Position numbers and translations under genes: made by a program
Assembly: GCA_037126765.1 (NCBI GenBank)
Contig: JBBCBC010000012.1
Location: forward strand, 7,130,001-7,194,000
DNA: 64,000 nucleotides
Direction: 5' to 3'
Origin: Stenogyne calaminthoides
Taxonomy: Eukaryota > Streptophyta > Magnoliopsida > Lamiales > Lamiaceae
Shown here: in pieces, positions 13,461 through 23,479 of the stretch
How positions within the stretch are numbered: position 1 is the first letter of the stretch
Layout of the letters: the number at the start of each line of letters is the position of its first letter
Notes under the pieces: model-generated
Seen by the model: only the letters and a program-made list of their open reading frames with translations
Databases searched by the model: none
Told to the model about the DNA's origin: nothing

Positions 13461-13919
13461 ATCGAGAATGAGTCTTGTAGAGCTTCTTCAATCTCGATGG
13501 GTTAACACGATAAGCAATGAGAATAAAACACTTTCACCATGGAGCCGTCTTGTCTTTACTCATACGATAGATCACCCCAATCGACTTGTAGGATGGCTAT
13601 CGACCATTTTCTCTGGATGTTCCCCCTTTAGTAGTGTCCTCAACGCCAGAAATGTTAGGTTGACGGCAGTTCATCAAATTCGGGGGAATATAGAGAAAGG
13701 AAAGGGAATCATCTTTCTCAGGGGAAATTCCATTCTGAACATTGTCAGAGACATTTGTTCCACCTTGGTTGATAGATTCAGAGTTTGCCTCAGCTGTGAC
13801 CACATCTTCATCGACATTACATACTAGTCTGGCGGGTGTATGTTCCAGTTAATTAAACTTCAATGTGTTGGCTTTCCGAGTGAAAAATTTTCATCTTGAG
13901 TCTCGTCATCACGGTTTTT

Positions 13920-14960
13920 TCATCCTGAACTTCTTTGTCTTAGTCGATTCCTCCATTCATAGAAAGTGGCTGACTTCTTCTTTTCAGGTTCAGAGGATTT
14001 CTTTTTTAGGCTAAGTTTGGTGATTCTCTTGGTCAGTTCTCCTGAATCATGTTCCTGTTTCTTCTGAACACAAGTAGATTCATAAAAAACAACATGAGGT
14101 GTTTCTTCCTGGATAAAGATCCTCTGGATTGTAAACTCTGAAGGCTTTCTTGACTTGAGAATATCTAAAATATCCTTCATCGGCTTTGCTATCAAAAGTT
14201 TTTCAAGCTGATCTTTACCATTATTGTGTATGAAACACTTTCAGCCAAACACTACGAAAAAAAAAACAAGGGAAACTTCCCTTTATTCCACAACTTTCAT
14301 ATGGGTTTTCCTTGATTCTTGGTCGACATGGATACCCCATTAAAGGAGTAGCATGCGGTGTTGATAACCCCGATAAAATCTCTTAGGAATATCGGCTTCA
14401 ACAATCATTGTTCTTGCAAACTTCTTTTCAAGTCCTATTTCTTCTTTCAACAACAACGTTACTGTTGTGGGGTCAAGCCTGCTTGGTGATGTTTCATGGG
14501 TAATTCCATTTCTTTGCCGATAATCAGATATGATATGATTGATAAACTAAGTTCCTTTATCGATCCGATCTTGACCACACTCAGATTCTTTTTCATGCTG
14601 AGCCTTTTCGATTATTCTGGCGGTTTTCTGGAGTCTCTTCTTACTAAGTAAGAATATGACCCGTATATTATCTAGAGTTGTCATCAACTACCACAAGTGT
14701 ATATTTCCTGCCATTTTGACCTACAGGTATTCTTGGACCAAAGAGATCCATATGTAACGATTTAGTATTCTGTCGGTAAAAACATCTACTTTGCTTTTGA
14801 AAAGATGCTCTGATTTGTTTTTTCTTTCGGCGGGCATCACAAACATGATCTTTACTGAACACTTCATTTGGTAACCCCTCCTGAAGTGCTAATCTTTCAA
14901 AGTTTGTTCGGGGTTTTAAAGTTTAAGTGATTCAGGTCTTTTTTTGCCACAACCAAGCTG
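13920..14960 (-). pseudogene. Ty1/copia integrase and C-terminal linker
   Basis: At 14862-14668 the minus strand encodes KDHVCDARRKKKQIRASF, LHMDLFGP and VVVDDNSR, the end of the GAG-pre-integrase zinc domain and the start of the integrase core. The second Cys of the usual CDAC pair reads Arg. The stretch 14195-13920 (IFIQEETPHVVFYEST) is the typical linker between integrase and reverse transcriptase. Confidence 0.8.
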
Positions 14961-14999
14961 GTATCGATGGAACTTTTGCAACGAAACATGTATCTTTGG

Positions 15000-16608
15000 G
15001 AGATAATTTCAATCGGCAAGATACACATTTCCTTTTCTAGTACCAATCGGTAAAATTTTACGTGAAGTATTGTCTTTCACATAACATAAGTTTTTGAGCA
15101 CTCAACACTTGAATCCTTTGTCCGCGAATTGGTTGATAGAAAACAAGTTATGCTTTAAACCTTCGGACATATGAAACACCATGGATATGAACATAATCAA
15201 CTTCAAGAGTTCCATATCCCTCGGTTTGTCGCTTTTGAGTTGTCTCCAAATGTGATCTGAGGGCCCTTTTGCTCAACATAGTCAGTGAGTAGTTGCTTAT
15301 ATCATCATATGTCTTGAACATCCATTTGTCAGGATACCATCTGGTGCTAATTTATTTCCACTCATCAGTCTTATGTTGTATTCATTATTTCAATTACCTA
15401 AACCTTTACCTGAAAAACATATCAGTTTTTAGGTACCCATTTGGTGTAAGGTCCTACCAGGTTAGCTGTTCCTTTTGGAACCCAAATCTGCCTATAACTC
15501 TAATTACTTTAAAAATGGGTGATTTGTCTCCCCATAAACATCTACATACATTCACTACCCTAGGTGCCTTGGCGTACCTTGTATGATGCCGACCTATATA
15601 TGAACATGAGCCTTAGAGTTCTTCTTGGGTTCAGGCTTTTTGTTCAAAATGCCTTAGCTTTGGTCTGCCTTGGTCTCTGTCTCTGCTGACTTGGGTTCAG
15701 GAAACCTTTACCCTTAGACAAGTGGGGTTTAGGTTGCCTGTACTGAAATTGGGGTCTTTCAGTGATCTGAGGACTTGGTCTTTTCAGTTGAGAATATCTC
15801 TACTGAGTGTTTCTCTTCTGAAAATTCCTCTGATGGTTCAGTGCAGATCTCTTCAGGTTGGTATTCTTAGCCTGAGGCTTTGAAGTACTGGCCTGAAAAT
15901 TTCCTACTGAGTGTTCAAGTTTTCTAGCCTTTTCCTGAGGTTTGGGCTTTCTTCCTGAACCTTGATTTTTTAGTCCTTCCTTCCACCCTTGTCTAAAACT
16001 CTGGGCTGTTCTTCAGTAAGAAGATTAGATGCCACTGGTTTAACAAAGACAGTCTTGGTGCTACTAGAAGCAGCATTCAGAAGACCTTGTGAGGTTTACA
16101 GGAATATTCCAATCGAGCTTTTATAGTTGCAGATCTTTGATAACTCTGAATTTCATCTATTACTTTAGATGTAGGAATTCAATAGAGCTAACTTTCTCTT
16201 ATATCCTCGCATTCTTTAGAGTTTTCTGCTTCTCAAAAGGTCATTGAACTTCGATTCGATAAAGTTTGGATCTCTTTAGTGGATTTCTCTAATTTTCCAT
16301 TCAGGATCTCTATCACCTTCTCTTTTTAAAGAGTTGTACTTCGAGAACATCGGATTCATCAATGGATTCCCATCAATTGAGAAGTGATCTCAGCATTTTA
16401 GAAATTTCCACTTCAGATTCTCGTGATCGGTTCCTGTTCTGCTCTTGAGTTTCATGGCGATTCTTGTAACCTTAGAATAGTCCTACATAAAAGATTCCCC
16501 AAACGAATCCATTGGGTCAAATTCTTGTTCTGATTGAACTTGAGAAACTCATGTGCTTCAATGTGGACTTAACTTAACAGAGATAGAAATTTACCTCCTC
16601 CACAGCCA
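15000..16608 (-). pseudogene. Copia protease/gag region, running into the N gap
   Basis: Minus-strand translation gives pieces typical of the region before integrase: GTLEVDYVHIHGVSYV (about 15225-15170) and a WVPKGTANLVGPYTKWVPK segment (about 15490-15430), followed toward 16600 by Lys/Glu/Leu-rich gag-like sequence. The 5' end of the element is inside or beyond the gap. Confidence 0.6.
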
Positions 16609-17108
16609 NNNNNNNNNNNNNNNNNNNNNNNNNNNNNNNNNNNNNNNNNNNNNNNNNNNNNNNNNNNNNNNNNNNNNNNNNNNNNNNNNNNNNNNNNNNN
16701 NNNNNNNNNNNNNNNNNNNNNNNNNNNNNNNNNNNNNNNNNNNNNNNNNNNNNNNNNNNNNNNNNNNNNNNNNNNNNNNNNNNNNNNNNNNNNNNNNNNN
16801 NNNNNNNNNNNNNNNNNNNNNNNNNNNNNNNNNNNNNNNNNNNNNNNNNNNNNNNNNNNNNNNNNNNNNNNNNNNNNNNNNNNNNNNNNNNNNNNNNNNN
16901 NNNNNNNNNNNNNNNNNNNNNNNNNNNNNNNNNNNNNNNNNNNNNNNNNNNNNNNNNNNNNNNNNNNNNNNNNNNNNNNNNNNNNNNNNNNNNNNNNNNN
17001 NNNNNNNNNNNNNNNNNNNNNNNNNNNNNNNNNNNNNNNNNNNNNNNNNNNNNNNNNNNNNNNNNNNNNNNNNNNNNNNNNNNNNNNNNNNNNNNNNNNN
17101 NNNNNNNN
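16609..17108. other. Assembly gap, exactly 500 N
   Basis: A run of exactly 500 N. The round number indicates a placeholder rather than a measured length. Coding-like sequence on both sides resembles gag of the minus-strand copia element, so the missing DNA probably belongs to that element. Confidence 0.98.
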
Positions 17109-17367
17109 ACTAGTTTTATAAGTTCACATCTTTGGAAGAAAATCATCAAAACCCAGCTTGAAGTCATTAACTCTTCAACCTTACGAGCCTACACTTCAAG
17201 CTCAATCTTTCATCATTTTCTTATTCAATCAGACGATTTCGCAGCTTTAAAGTCAGTAAATCATCATAAGATCAACCTTGTTTTACCCGCTAGCTTGAAG
17301 TTCTCATGCCTTGGACTATTGTTTTCATCCTCTATTTGGTATATATACTTCTTGTACAACTTTCGAG
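17109..17367 (-). pseudogene. Gag-like remnant to the right of the gap
   Basis: Minus-strand sequence is Lys/Leu/Ser-rich in the manner of the gag region left of the gap. No domain can be named. It ends where an LTR fragment of another family begins. Confidence 0.3.
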
Positions 17368-17478
17368 TGTTGGGGTTATACATGAAAGTATGTTTTTACT
17401 TTTAGATAACCTATGTATTAAATACTTATTTACTAAAATAAATTATTTATCAATGTCACTTTTAAATATGATTGAATG

Positions 17479-17479
<1 letters not shown>
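17368..17479 (+). mobile_element. Truncated copy of the 58564-60410 LTR
   Basis: Starts TGTTGGGGTTATAC and stays alignable with the start of the LTR at 58564 for about 110 bases (shared words include TTATTTACT, AATAAATT and AATATGATTGAATGTTATA). It breaks off at the TA microsatellite, at the same place where the full LTR also has a short TA run. Confidence 0.75.

Positions 17480-17508
<29 letters not shown>
17480..17508. repeat. (TA)n microsatellite
   Basis: About 14 uninterrupted TA units, sitting at the break of the LTR fragment. Confidence 0.95.
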
Positions 17509-17514
<6 letters not shown>

Positions 17515-17539
17515 TTAAAACCGCTCATATAATAGCACG

Positions 17540-18040
17540 ATAATTTCATATCAGGACGCTTATTCGACAACGCTACTAAAGAAGCCGCCACTACAGGGGT
17601 TTTTTTAATAAAGATTCCTCTTCAAAAAAAAGAAAATGAGAGATTTATTACCATGCCTTATATTTTACAACTCTTATTATTCAGTAAAGAAAATGAGGAT
17701 AAAGGGGCTTAAGAGCCTTACAATGTATATAATCACAACAAATGCAAAGATCGCAACATTTGATATGCATAAGATTTAGAGGACCGATTTAATAATCGCA
17801 AACTATAAAGTTTTTACCAAATGTATTAAAGACCCCAAAAAAAATACATGACACATGAATAAGATTTATTTAAAGATCCTAAACTAGTTCGTAACATGGA
17901 CGTCAGAATGTATTGATAGCTTAAACACCACAAAAAAATAAAAAAACGTAACACCATAATTAAATTATTCTAACCAACTCAAGAAGCAATGAAAAGCATC
18001 TCAAGCACCTCTACAACCACCATTAAAAATCAGGTCCCAC
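17540..18040 (-). pseudogene. Inverted ARC6 fragment, copy 1 (3' end of exon 2 plus intron 2)
   Basis: Reverse-complemented, this stretch aligns with the ARC6 gene from about 24965 (end of exon 2, GAGGTGCTTGAGATG) through the splice donor region (GGTTGGTTAGA) and across intron 2 to about 25410. Shared words include TTATGCATATCAAATGTTGC, CTTTATAGTTTGC and AAATATAAGGCATGGTAATA in near-identical form. The outer 60 bases (17540-17600, with GACGCTTATTCGACA) are absent from ARC6 but present in copy 2. It cannot encode a product. The inner end is cut where the MULE region begins. Confidence 0.88.
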
Positions 18041-21000
18041 CAACCACGCAATGTTTTCGATTTAGTCTCACCTCCGCCAAATTAGTCCCACAAGATTATT
18101 TTCATTAATTTTATCCCTCTTTGTTTAACTAAACTTGCATTTAGTCCCAAAATAGAGCGGCTTCTAACAGATGAAAAAGGTGGGAAGACGGAGGTTATTT
18201 AACCTATAATTAAAATGTATTAAACCTTAATTTGTCTTAACGAATTAATTAAAAACTAAACCAAAACTAAACTAAAAAATTATTAAAACAAACTAACACA
18301 CACACACAAAAACACATAGTGGAAGGGTTCGCTATTTTTTTCACCGAGGAAAAAAAAAAGAGGGAAATCACCATAAAACCTAAAAATCCCCAAAAAATCG
18401 ATCGACGGATCCAATCCAAAGTGCCTCACGTTGCGAAGGAAGAATCTTGGAAATATGGAAGCGCGGACTATGGTAAGTTCTATATTTTTTATTCAAATCG
18501 GTTTGGGGGATTTTGTGGGTTGTTGGGTGTCTGCATAGTGATAAAAGTTCTTGGGCTTTCGATTTTCATTATTTATTGTGGCTTAGGTCTCCCATTTTCA
18601 ATGTTTGTGAATTCCCATGGGCGCGAGGATCGGAAGATCCCCATTCTTTCGTAAGAATGATGGTAGGAGGATATACGCAAGGTGTAAAGACGAGGGTTGT
18701 GATTGGGGAATCAATGCACTTAAGGTGAAGGACGAAGAACACTACCAGATCGTATTAATTACAACCCGTAGAGCATACTTGTGCAAGGTCCTATCACGTG
18801 AAGAATGTCAACTCATCCCGTCATAAAAGACTTTTGAAAAATGAGTGGAGGCGTGATCCAGCAAGATGGCTGGGGACTTTTAAGAAGACAATGTTGAAGT
18901 TGAGTTTACATCTCAAATACCTGTGCCTACAAGAGTAAAGCAAAAAACAAGGCCTTCGAGAAGTATTGAAGCGTGATAAAGGTAGCAATATTCAAAATTG
19001 TGGGACTATGCTCATCACCGCTTGAAACCAACTTGATCAACAATCATTCTAAGGACTCGAGGGGAACAATGATGGGTTACACTTTAACAAATTTTATATT
19101 TGTTGAATGCTTGTAAGAGGGGTTTTAGATCCGGATTAAGGCCATGGATAGGGTTGATGGTCATCACTTGAAAGGAGTTTAAGGAGTACTTCTCACCGCA
19201 TAGGGCATGGACCCCTAACAATGATCCATATATTCTATCATATCGCAAAGGGGTTGGTAAAGTGAGACCAGAGAATCAGGAGTGGTTCTTGAACCATGGA
19301 AGGAGGATTTCATAGGATCGAGGGGTAACTTCATCTTCATCTCGCATAAGCAAAAAAGGTCCGATCCCCGTGACGGAGAGGGTGTTGTCCAATGTTGAGA
19401 ATAGATTTTGTGTAAGGCATTTGTACGGAACGTGGAGAGGGCTGATCTACGGGTGATGAGTTTAGAAAAACTCCTTCGGGGAGCAGCAACAAATCTTTGA
19501 CCACAACCTCTTTCATAGATCAAATGAGAAGGATAGAGAAAGATATAAGATGCCCTGAGTGGCTTGTTGATAAGCCTCCCCGCACAAGGGTCAAGATCAC
19601 ACTTCTCTCCGTATTAAGTGTGACACCTTTAGTGAACAACATGTGTGAGGTTTACAATGCATTTATTCCGAAGCAAGAGACAAACCAATTCTCACAATGT
19701 TGTAGTGGATCGAGAGTACATAATGACAAGAATTCAAGCCAAGAGAGACAGATGTGAGATCAAATGGGAAGGGAGAAAAGGTATGTGCCAAGATCCAAAA
19801 AGTGATAAAGACAGAGAAGAGAGGCATCAAGAGTTTGCCCAAGAAATCATTTGAACACGCTTATAAGATCGATTTGATGGTACAAGGTATGCTGTTGACT
19901 TGAAGGGACACATTTAGATCGGGGGAATGGGATGTCGAATCCCATGCAAGCACGCTTATCGCGGCAATGTCTTCTCAGGGAAGATGTAGAGGATTATGTA
20001 TACGTTGTTACTCGCTGAGGTGTACAATGAGGTGTATTTCACTGTTTCCCCCATGAATGGTGGGGAGTTATGAAAGATAATCGATTACATACCCCCTACC
20101 ACCTAACTTTGCAAAGAGGAAAACTGTAGACCCTAAGAGAAAGAGGAGGGAAGGAGCTTTGAAGTAGAAGTGAACAATCAAGGAGATGGTGGTCAAATGC
20201 ATAGGCAAATTTTACAAAGTCAAATGTTCATTTGTCATGAAATTGGGCATAACAAGAAGTATCAGAAATCTATGAAGATCGGCTGGCGCGATGAGCAACG
20301 CTGGAGGAAGAGGTTAATCGAAATGATTAACATGGAAGAAAACGACTCATGGCATTTACATTCCACCACACGACTCGCTGAGCCGATGAACTCGGGTTGC
20401 TTGTGTTCTCACTCATTAATTCAGCTTTTTATATATATTTTTCTAAACCGATAAATCAGAATGCCAAGCAGTGATGCCTCCGATCAAAAAGGACCACCAC
20501 AAGGAAAAAGTGAGGCAAAATTAGTCAGTCTTCAAAGAAGAAGAATTCATCAATCGGGAGATTCTTCGGCTGAGCGCAGAGAGATGTGCTATCATGTTAA
20601 TTTTTACATGTTTCTTTTTCATCAGATTTCTTTTTATGTTCATTATTAATCCATCGTTTTATAGGTCACTTAGTGGTTGGGAATTAATCGCCTTGATTCA
20701 TTCAATGAATATTTAAATAAAATTTAATTCTAACAATTATTACTAGCATTTAATTAATCCTATATTAATCTAAATAATAATTCAACAACCAATCACGATA
20801 TAAACAATACATAAATCCTACTATGCGAATTACTACTAAGTTTACGAACTAACCTATCGGAGAGCGAATAAATCTGGAAGATGGATCCTGCTCACACTAA
20901 TACACCAAAAGGCCTTTCTCAACAGCTTCTTATCCTGTTCAACAATCCTATGTATAACTCGCTAATAATTAACAAAAGGGAAAAAATAAAATTACGTCAC

Positions 21001-21114
21001 ACCACTCATGATTTTTATAATTTTTTTCCAACACACGATTTCTACTTTCAGGATGAAACATTCATCCCTATTTAAAAAATTACTATAAGACATCATAATT
21101 AACTAACGAAATAA
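18041..21114 (+). mobile_element. Decayed MULE (Mutator-like) element
   Basis: About 3 kb lying between two same-orientation ARC6 fragments and containing a MULE transposase relic on +. I could not find terminal inverted repeats; the termini given are simply where ARC6-derived sequence stops. The first 250 bases and the last 700 bases are noncoding and AT-rich. Confidence 0.65.
18617..20330 (+). pseudogene. MULE transposase (MURA-like), many frameshifts
   Basis: Read across frames, the plus strand gives the order expected of plant MULE transposases. First is the N-terminal MuDR domain (KNDGRRIYARCKDEGCDW near 18650-18710). Next come a core with VDGHHLKG (near 19155), GMDPNN (near 19206) and ENRFCVRHLYGTWRG (near 19400-19440), then SKCDTFSEQHV (near 19610) and EWIREYIMTRIQAKR (near 19700-19750). 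A SWIM-type CRIPCKHA (near 19935-19960) and a zinc knuckle CHEIGHNKK (near 20225-20260) follow. In DDE transposases of this family the core catalyses cut-and-paste transfer. More than ten indels and stops make it inactive. Confidence 0.88.
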
Positions 21115-21821
21115 CGCCACCACTATAATTTCATATTGTGACGCTTATTCGACAAATAATACTAAAAAGTGTCACTATAGGGTTTTTTAGTAATGATTCT
21201 CTAATACAAAACGGAAATGAGAGATTTATTACTATGCCTTATATTTACAACCTTATTATTCCGGTAAAGAAAATGAGGATAGTGGGCTTAAGAGGCACTA
21301 AACGAGGCACAACAAATGCGATAAGAACATTTGAATGATAAAATTTGGGAGGGACCGATTTAATATTGCAAACTATAAAGTTTTTTACCAAAGGTAGGTA
21401 TTACAGACCCCACAAAAAAAATACACGATAATCGCAATAAGATTTATTTAAAGATCCAAAAACTAGTTCGTAATATGGATAAAAGGTAATGTATCGGATG
21501 TTCAAATTTTAAACACCACAAAAAAAAAAAAAATATTGCACATCATAATTAAATTATTTCAACCAACCCAGCAGCAAATTGAAAGTGTTATCTCAAGACC
21601 TCAGCACCTCACAATAAAATCAAAGCAAGATTGGCCATGGCAAATCCCTACATAAATCAACATAAGCAAGTGCCAATACAACACAATGTCTTGCTTGAAT
21701 GACTCAAGGGCGCCTCTCTCTCAACAAGCTCCCCTCCAATTTGAATAAACAACTCGTCTCCCCAACTTCTCACAATACGCGCCTAGAACTCTGGCAATAT
21801 CAAGACAAAATATTAATCGAT
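21115..21821 (-). pseudogene. Inverted ARC6 fragment, copy 2 (intron 1 end, exon 2, intron 2)
   Basis: Reverse-complemented, 21821-21185 aligns with ARC6 24760-25410. It begins in intron 1 (TTGATCGATTAATATTTTG is identical), covers the whole of exon 2 (GGGAGCTTGTTGAGAGAGAG-like, TCATTCAAGCAAGACATTGT) and runs through intron 2. It is longer than copy 1 and shares with it the outer non-ARC6 flank (21120-21185). Exon 2 is frameshifted and the acceptor is lost, so it is a dead gene fragment. Its ARC6-intron-1 edge directly touches the telomere-like block at 21822. Confidence 0.92.
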
Positions 21822-22085
21822 CAAACCCCTAATTCTAAACCCTAACCCCGACCGATCCCCGACCAAATTTCTAAGCCCCCAACCCCCACCCCAACCCCAA
21901 CCCCTAAACCTCTAAACCCTAAACCATAAACCCCTAACCCCCAAACCCCAAACCCTCAACCTCGAACCCCAAATTTCTCGAACCCCCGACCTCTAACCTC
22001 GACCTCAAACCCAACTCGATCTCGACCCTTAACCCTCGACCTCAACCCCCAAACCTCAACCTCGAACTCAACTCAACTCCTCATC
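21822..22085. repeat. Degenerate interstitial telomeric repeat
   Basis: About 260 bases of variants of the plant telomere unit CCCTAAA on the plus strand (CCCTAAACC, CCCCTAACC, CCTCGAACC and similar). The array is heavily degenerate, consistent with an old internal block rather than a chromosome end. Confidence 0.85.
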
Positions 22086-22430
22086 CCCGACTTTAACCAT
22101 GAAATTTTCGTAGAGTGCAATCATCCGGCTATTATATTTACACACACACTGGGAGCCGATTCGCACGCCGCTTCATCTTGTTTACGTGCATTCGCCTCGA
22201 TATTTCTTTTCACACTCGCTCGTATGGACTTATTGGTTACCTAACTTTTCGAATCCATTGAGGTCCTATTACTATGTTTTTTATATGTATTTTGTTTAGC
22301 TTTTATTTTAGGATGGTGCACAACTTGCAGTACATCATTGTTTTTACCCTTTTGATGTACCTCGAGCTCGGGTTGTTTCTCGGATGATTTACGAAAGAAG
22401 CCCACGACACACACATTATTTTTAATAAAA

Positions 22431-22474
22431 ACCCCTAACCCTAAACCCTAAACCCTCAACCCTAAACCCTAAAA
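22431..22474. repeat. Short interstitial telomeric repeat
   Basis: About six units of CCCTAAA or CCCTCAA, better preserved than the block at 21822. The 345 bases between the two blocks hold no recognised feature. Confidence 0.88.
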
Positions 22475-22889
22475 TTTTGATGAACATTAAAGTAGAGTGC
22501 GTTATTTATTAAATCTAGAAACGCCCATGGAAGTTAATATCGACTAGACCCTTAATGAACTTTTTTATATCTTATGTTTAGATAGGAGATTTACTTTTGA
22601 GCCATAAAAAAAGAAAAAAAGAAAATTAAGACCAAGAGGACATGGAGAATTTCAATCGATCCGCTTTCATTTTAGCGAGTGTTTGCAAACTCAAGTTGTA
22701 GTTTAAAATCACTTATTTTGTCTATAATCACTTTAAAGTGTTTGCAAACTCAACAAATCAATTCTTCAAAGCACTTAAAGTTGAGATTCTTCAAAGCTAT
22801 CGGGTACCAACTTCCATTTGCTTAAATCGATTCTCTTTACTTTATTAAATAGAATGCAGAGTCATGTAAAATGCTCACCAAAGTAAACC

Positions 22890-23117
22890 CATTTATTTTT
22901 ACACCCAATTATCACGCATTACACTTTAAGAATAATATATACTACACTTATCACACCGTCTTTTCGGCCTGAATATTTATCACACTCTTCATTTTTATAT
23001 AAATAATACTTTATAGTAAAAAAGTCACACTCTTCACCTATATGTTTCACACTCTTTAAGAATATAAATACACTTTAAACCAAGGCCACCGTAAAACTCG
23101 TTTTACCTATACTTTTT
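22890..23117. repeat. CACACTCTT-rich dispersed repeat, copy A
   Basis: Shares start (ATTTATTTTTACAC), internal CACACTCTTCA(C/T) units and end (TAAACCA..CACCGT.AAACT.GTT..CCTATACTTT) with copy B at 49481-49713. Probably a non-autonomous element; termini uncertain. Confidence 0.6.
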
Positions 23118-23167
23118 ATTAAATAATATTACAAATTACCAACTTTCATGATACTTTGTAAAATTAC

Positions 23168-23173
<6 letters not shown>

Positions 23174-23225
<52 letters not shown>
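23174..23225. repeat. (AT)n microsatellite
   Basis: About 26 AT units, 250 bases upstream of the ARC6 start codon. Confidence 0.95.
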
Positions 23226-23227
<2 letters not shown>

Positions 23228-23479
23228 CAAACACTCCTAGTGAAATATTTAAAAGTAATTTATTTAAAAACATTACTCACTTTCAATTATATTATAAAAA
23301 TCAATTTTAATCACTTTTAAAATAAACATTATTGTTTGCAAACAAACACTTGTTCAAGGTCTCCTCTCCTGTTGTTATTCTTTCCTTTCCTTTATTATAA
23401 TTATAATGGCTTATTTTAATAGCCTCAAAAGGGACACACTGAAGTTTGAGTTGTAATCCCCTGCTAAACCCAAACAACA

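Larger units (their letters stand above)
22475..23479. other. ARC6 upstream region with a MITE-like repeat and an AT microsatellite
   Basis: No gene. 22890-23117 is a repeat built on CACACTCTT words that also occurs at 49481-49713. It is followed by (AT)n at 23174-23225. The last 130 bases before the ARC6 start codon should hold its promoter, but I see no clear TATA box. Confidence 0.6.

Noticed and set aside
16553..17167. Long open stretches on both strands across 16.6-17.1 kb
   Set aside because: They consist almost entirely of unknown bases in the 500-N gap.
17540..21820. The two ARC6-like segments as long terminal repeats or inverted termini of the MULE
   Set aside because: They are direct, not inverted, relative to each other, and their sequence is host exon and intron of ARC6, so neither LTR nor TIR fits.
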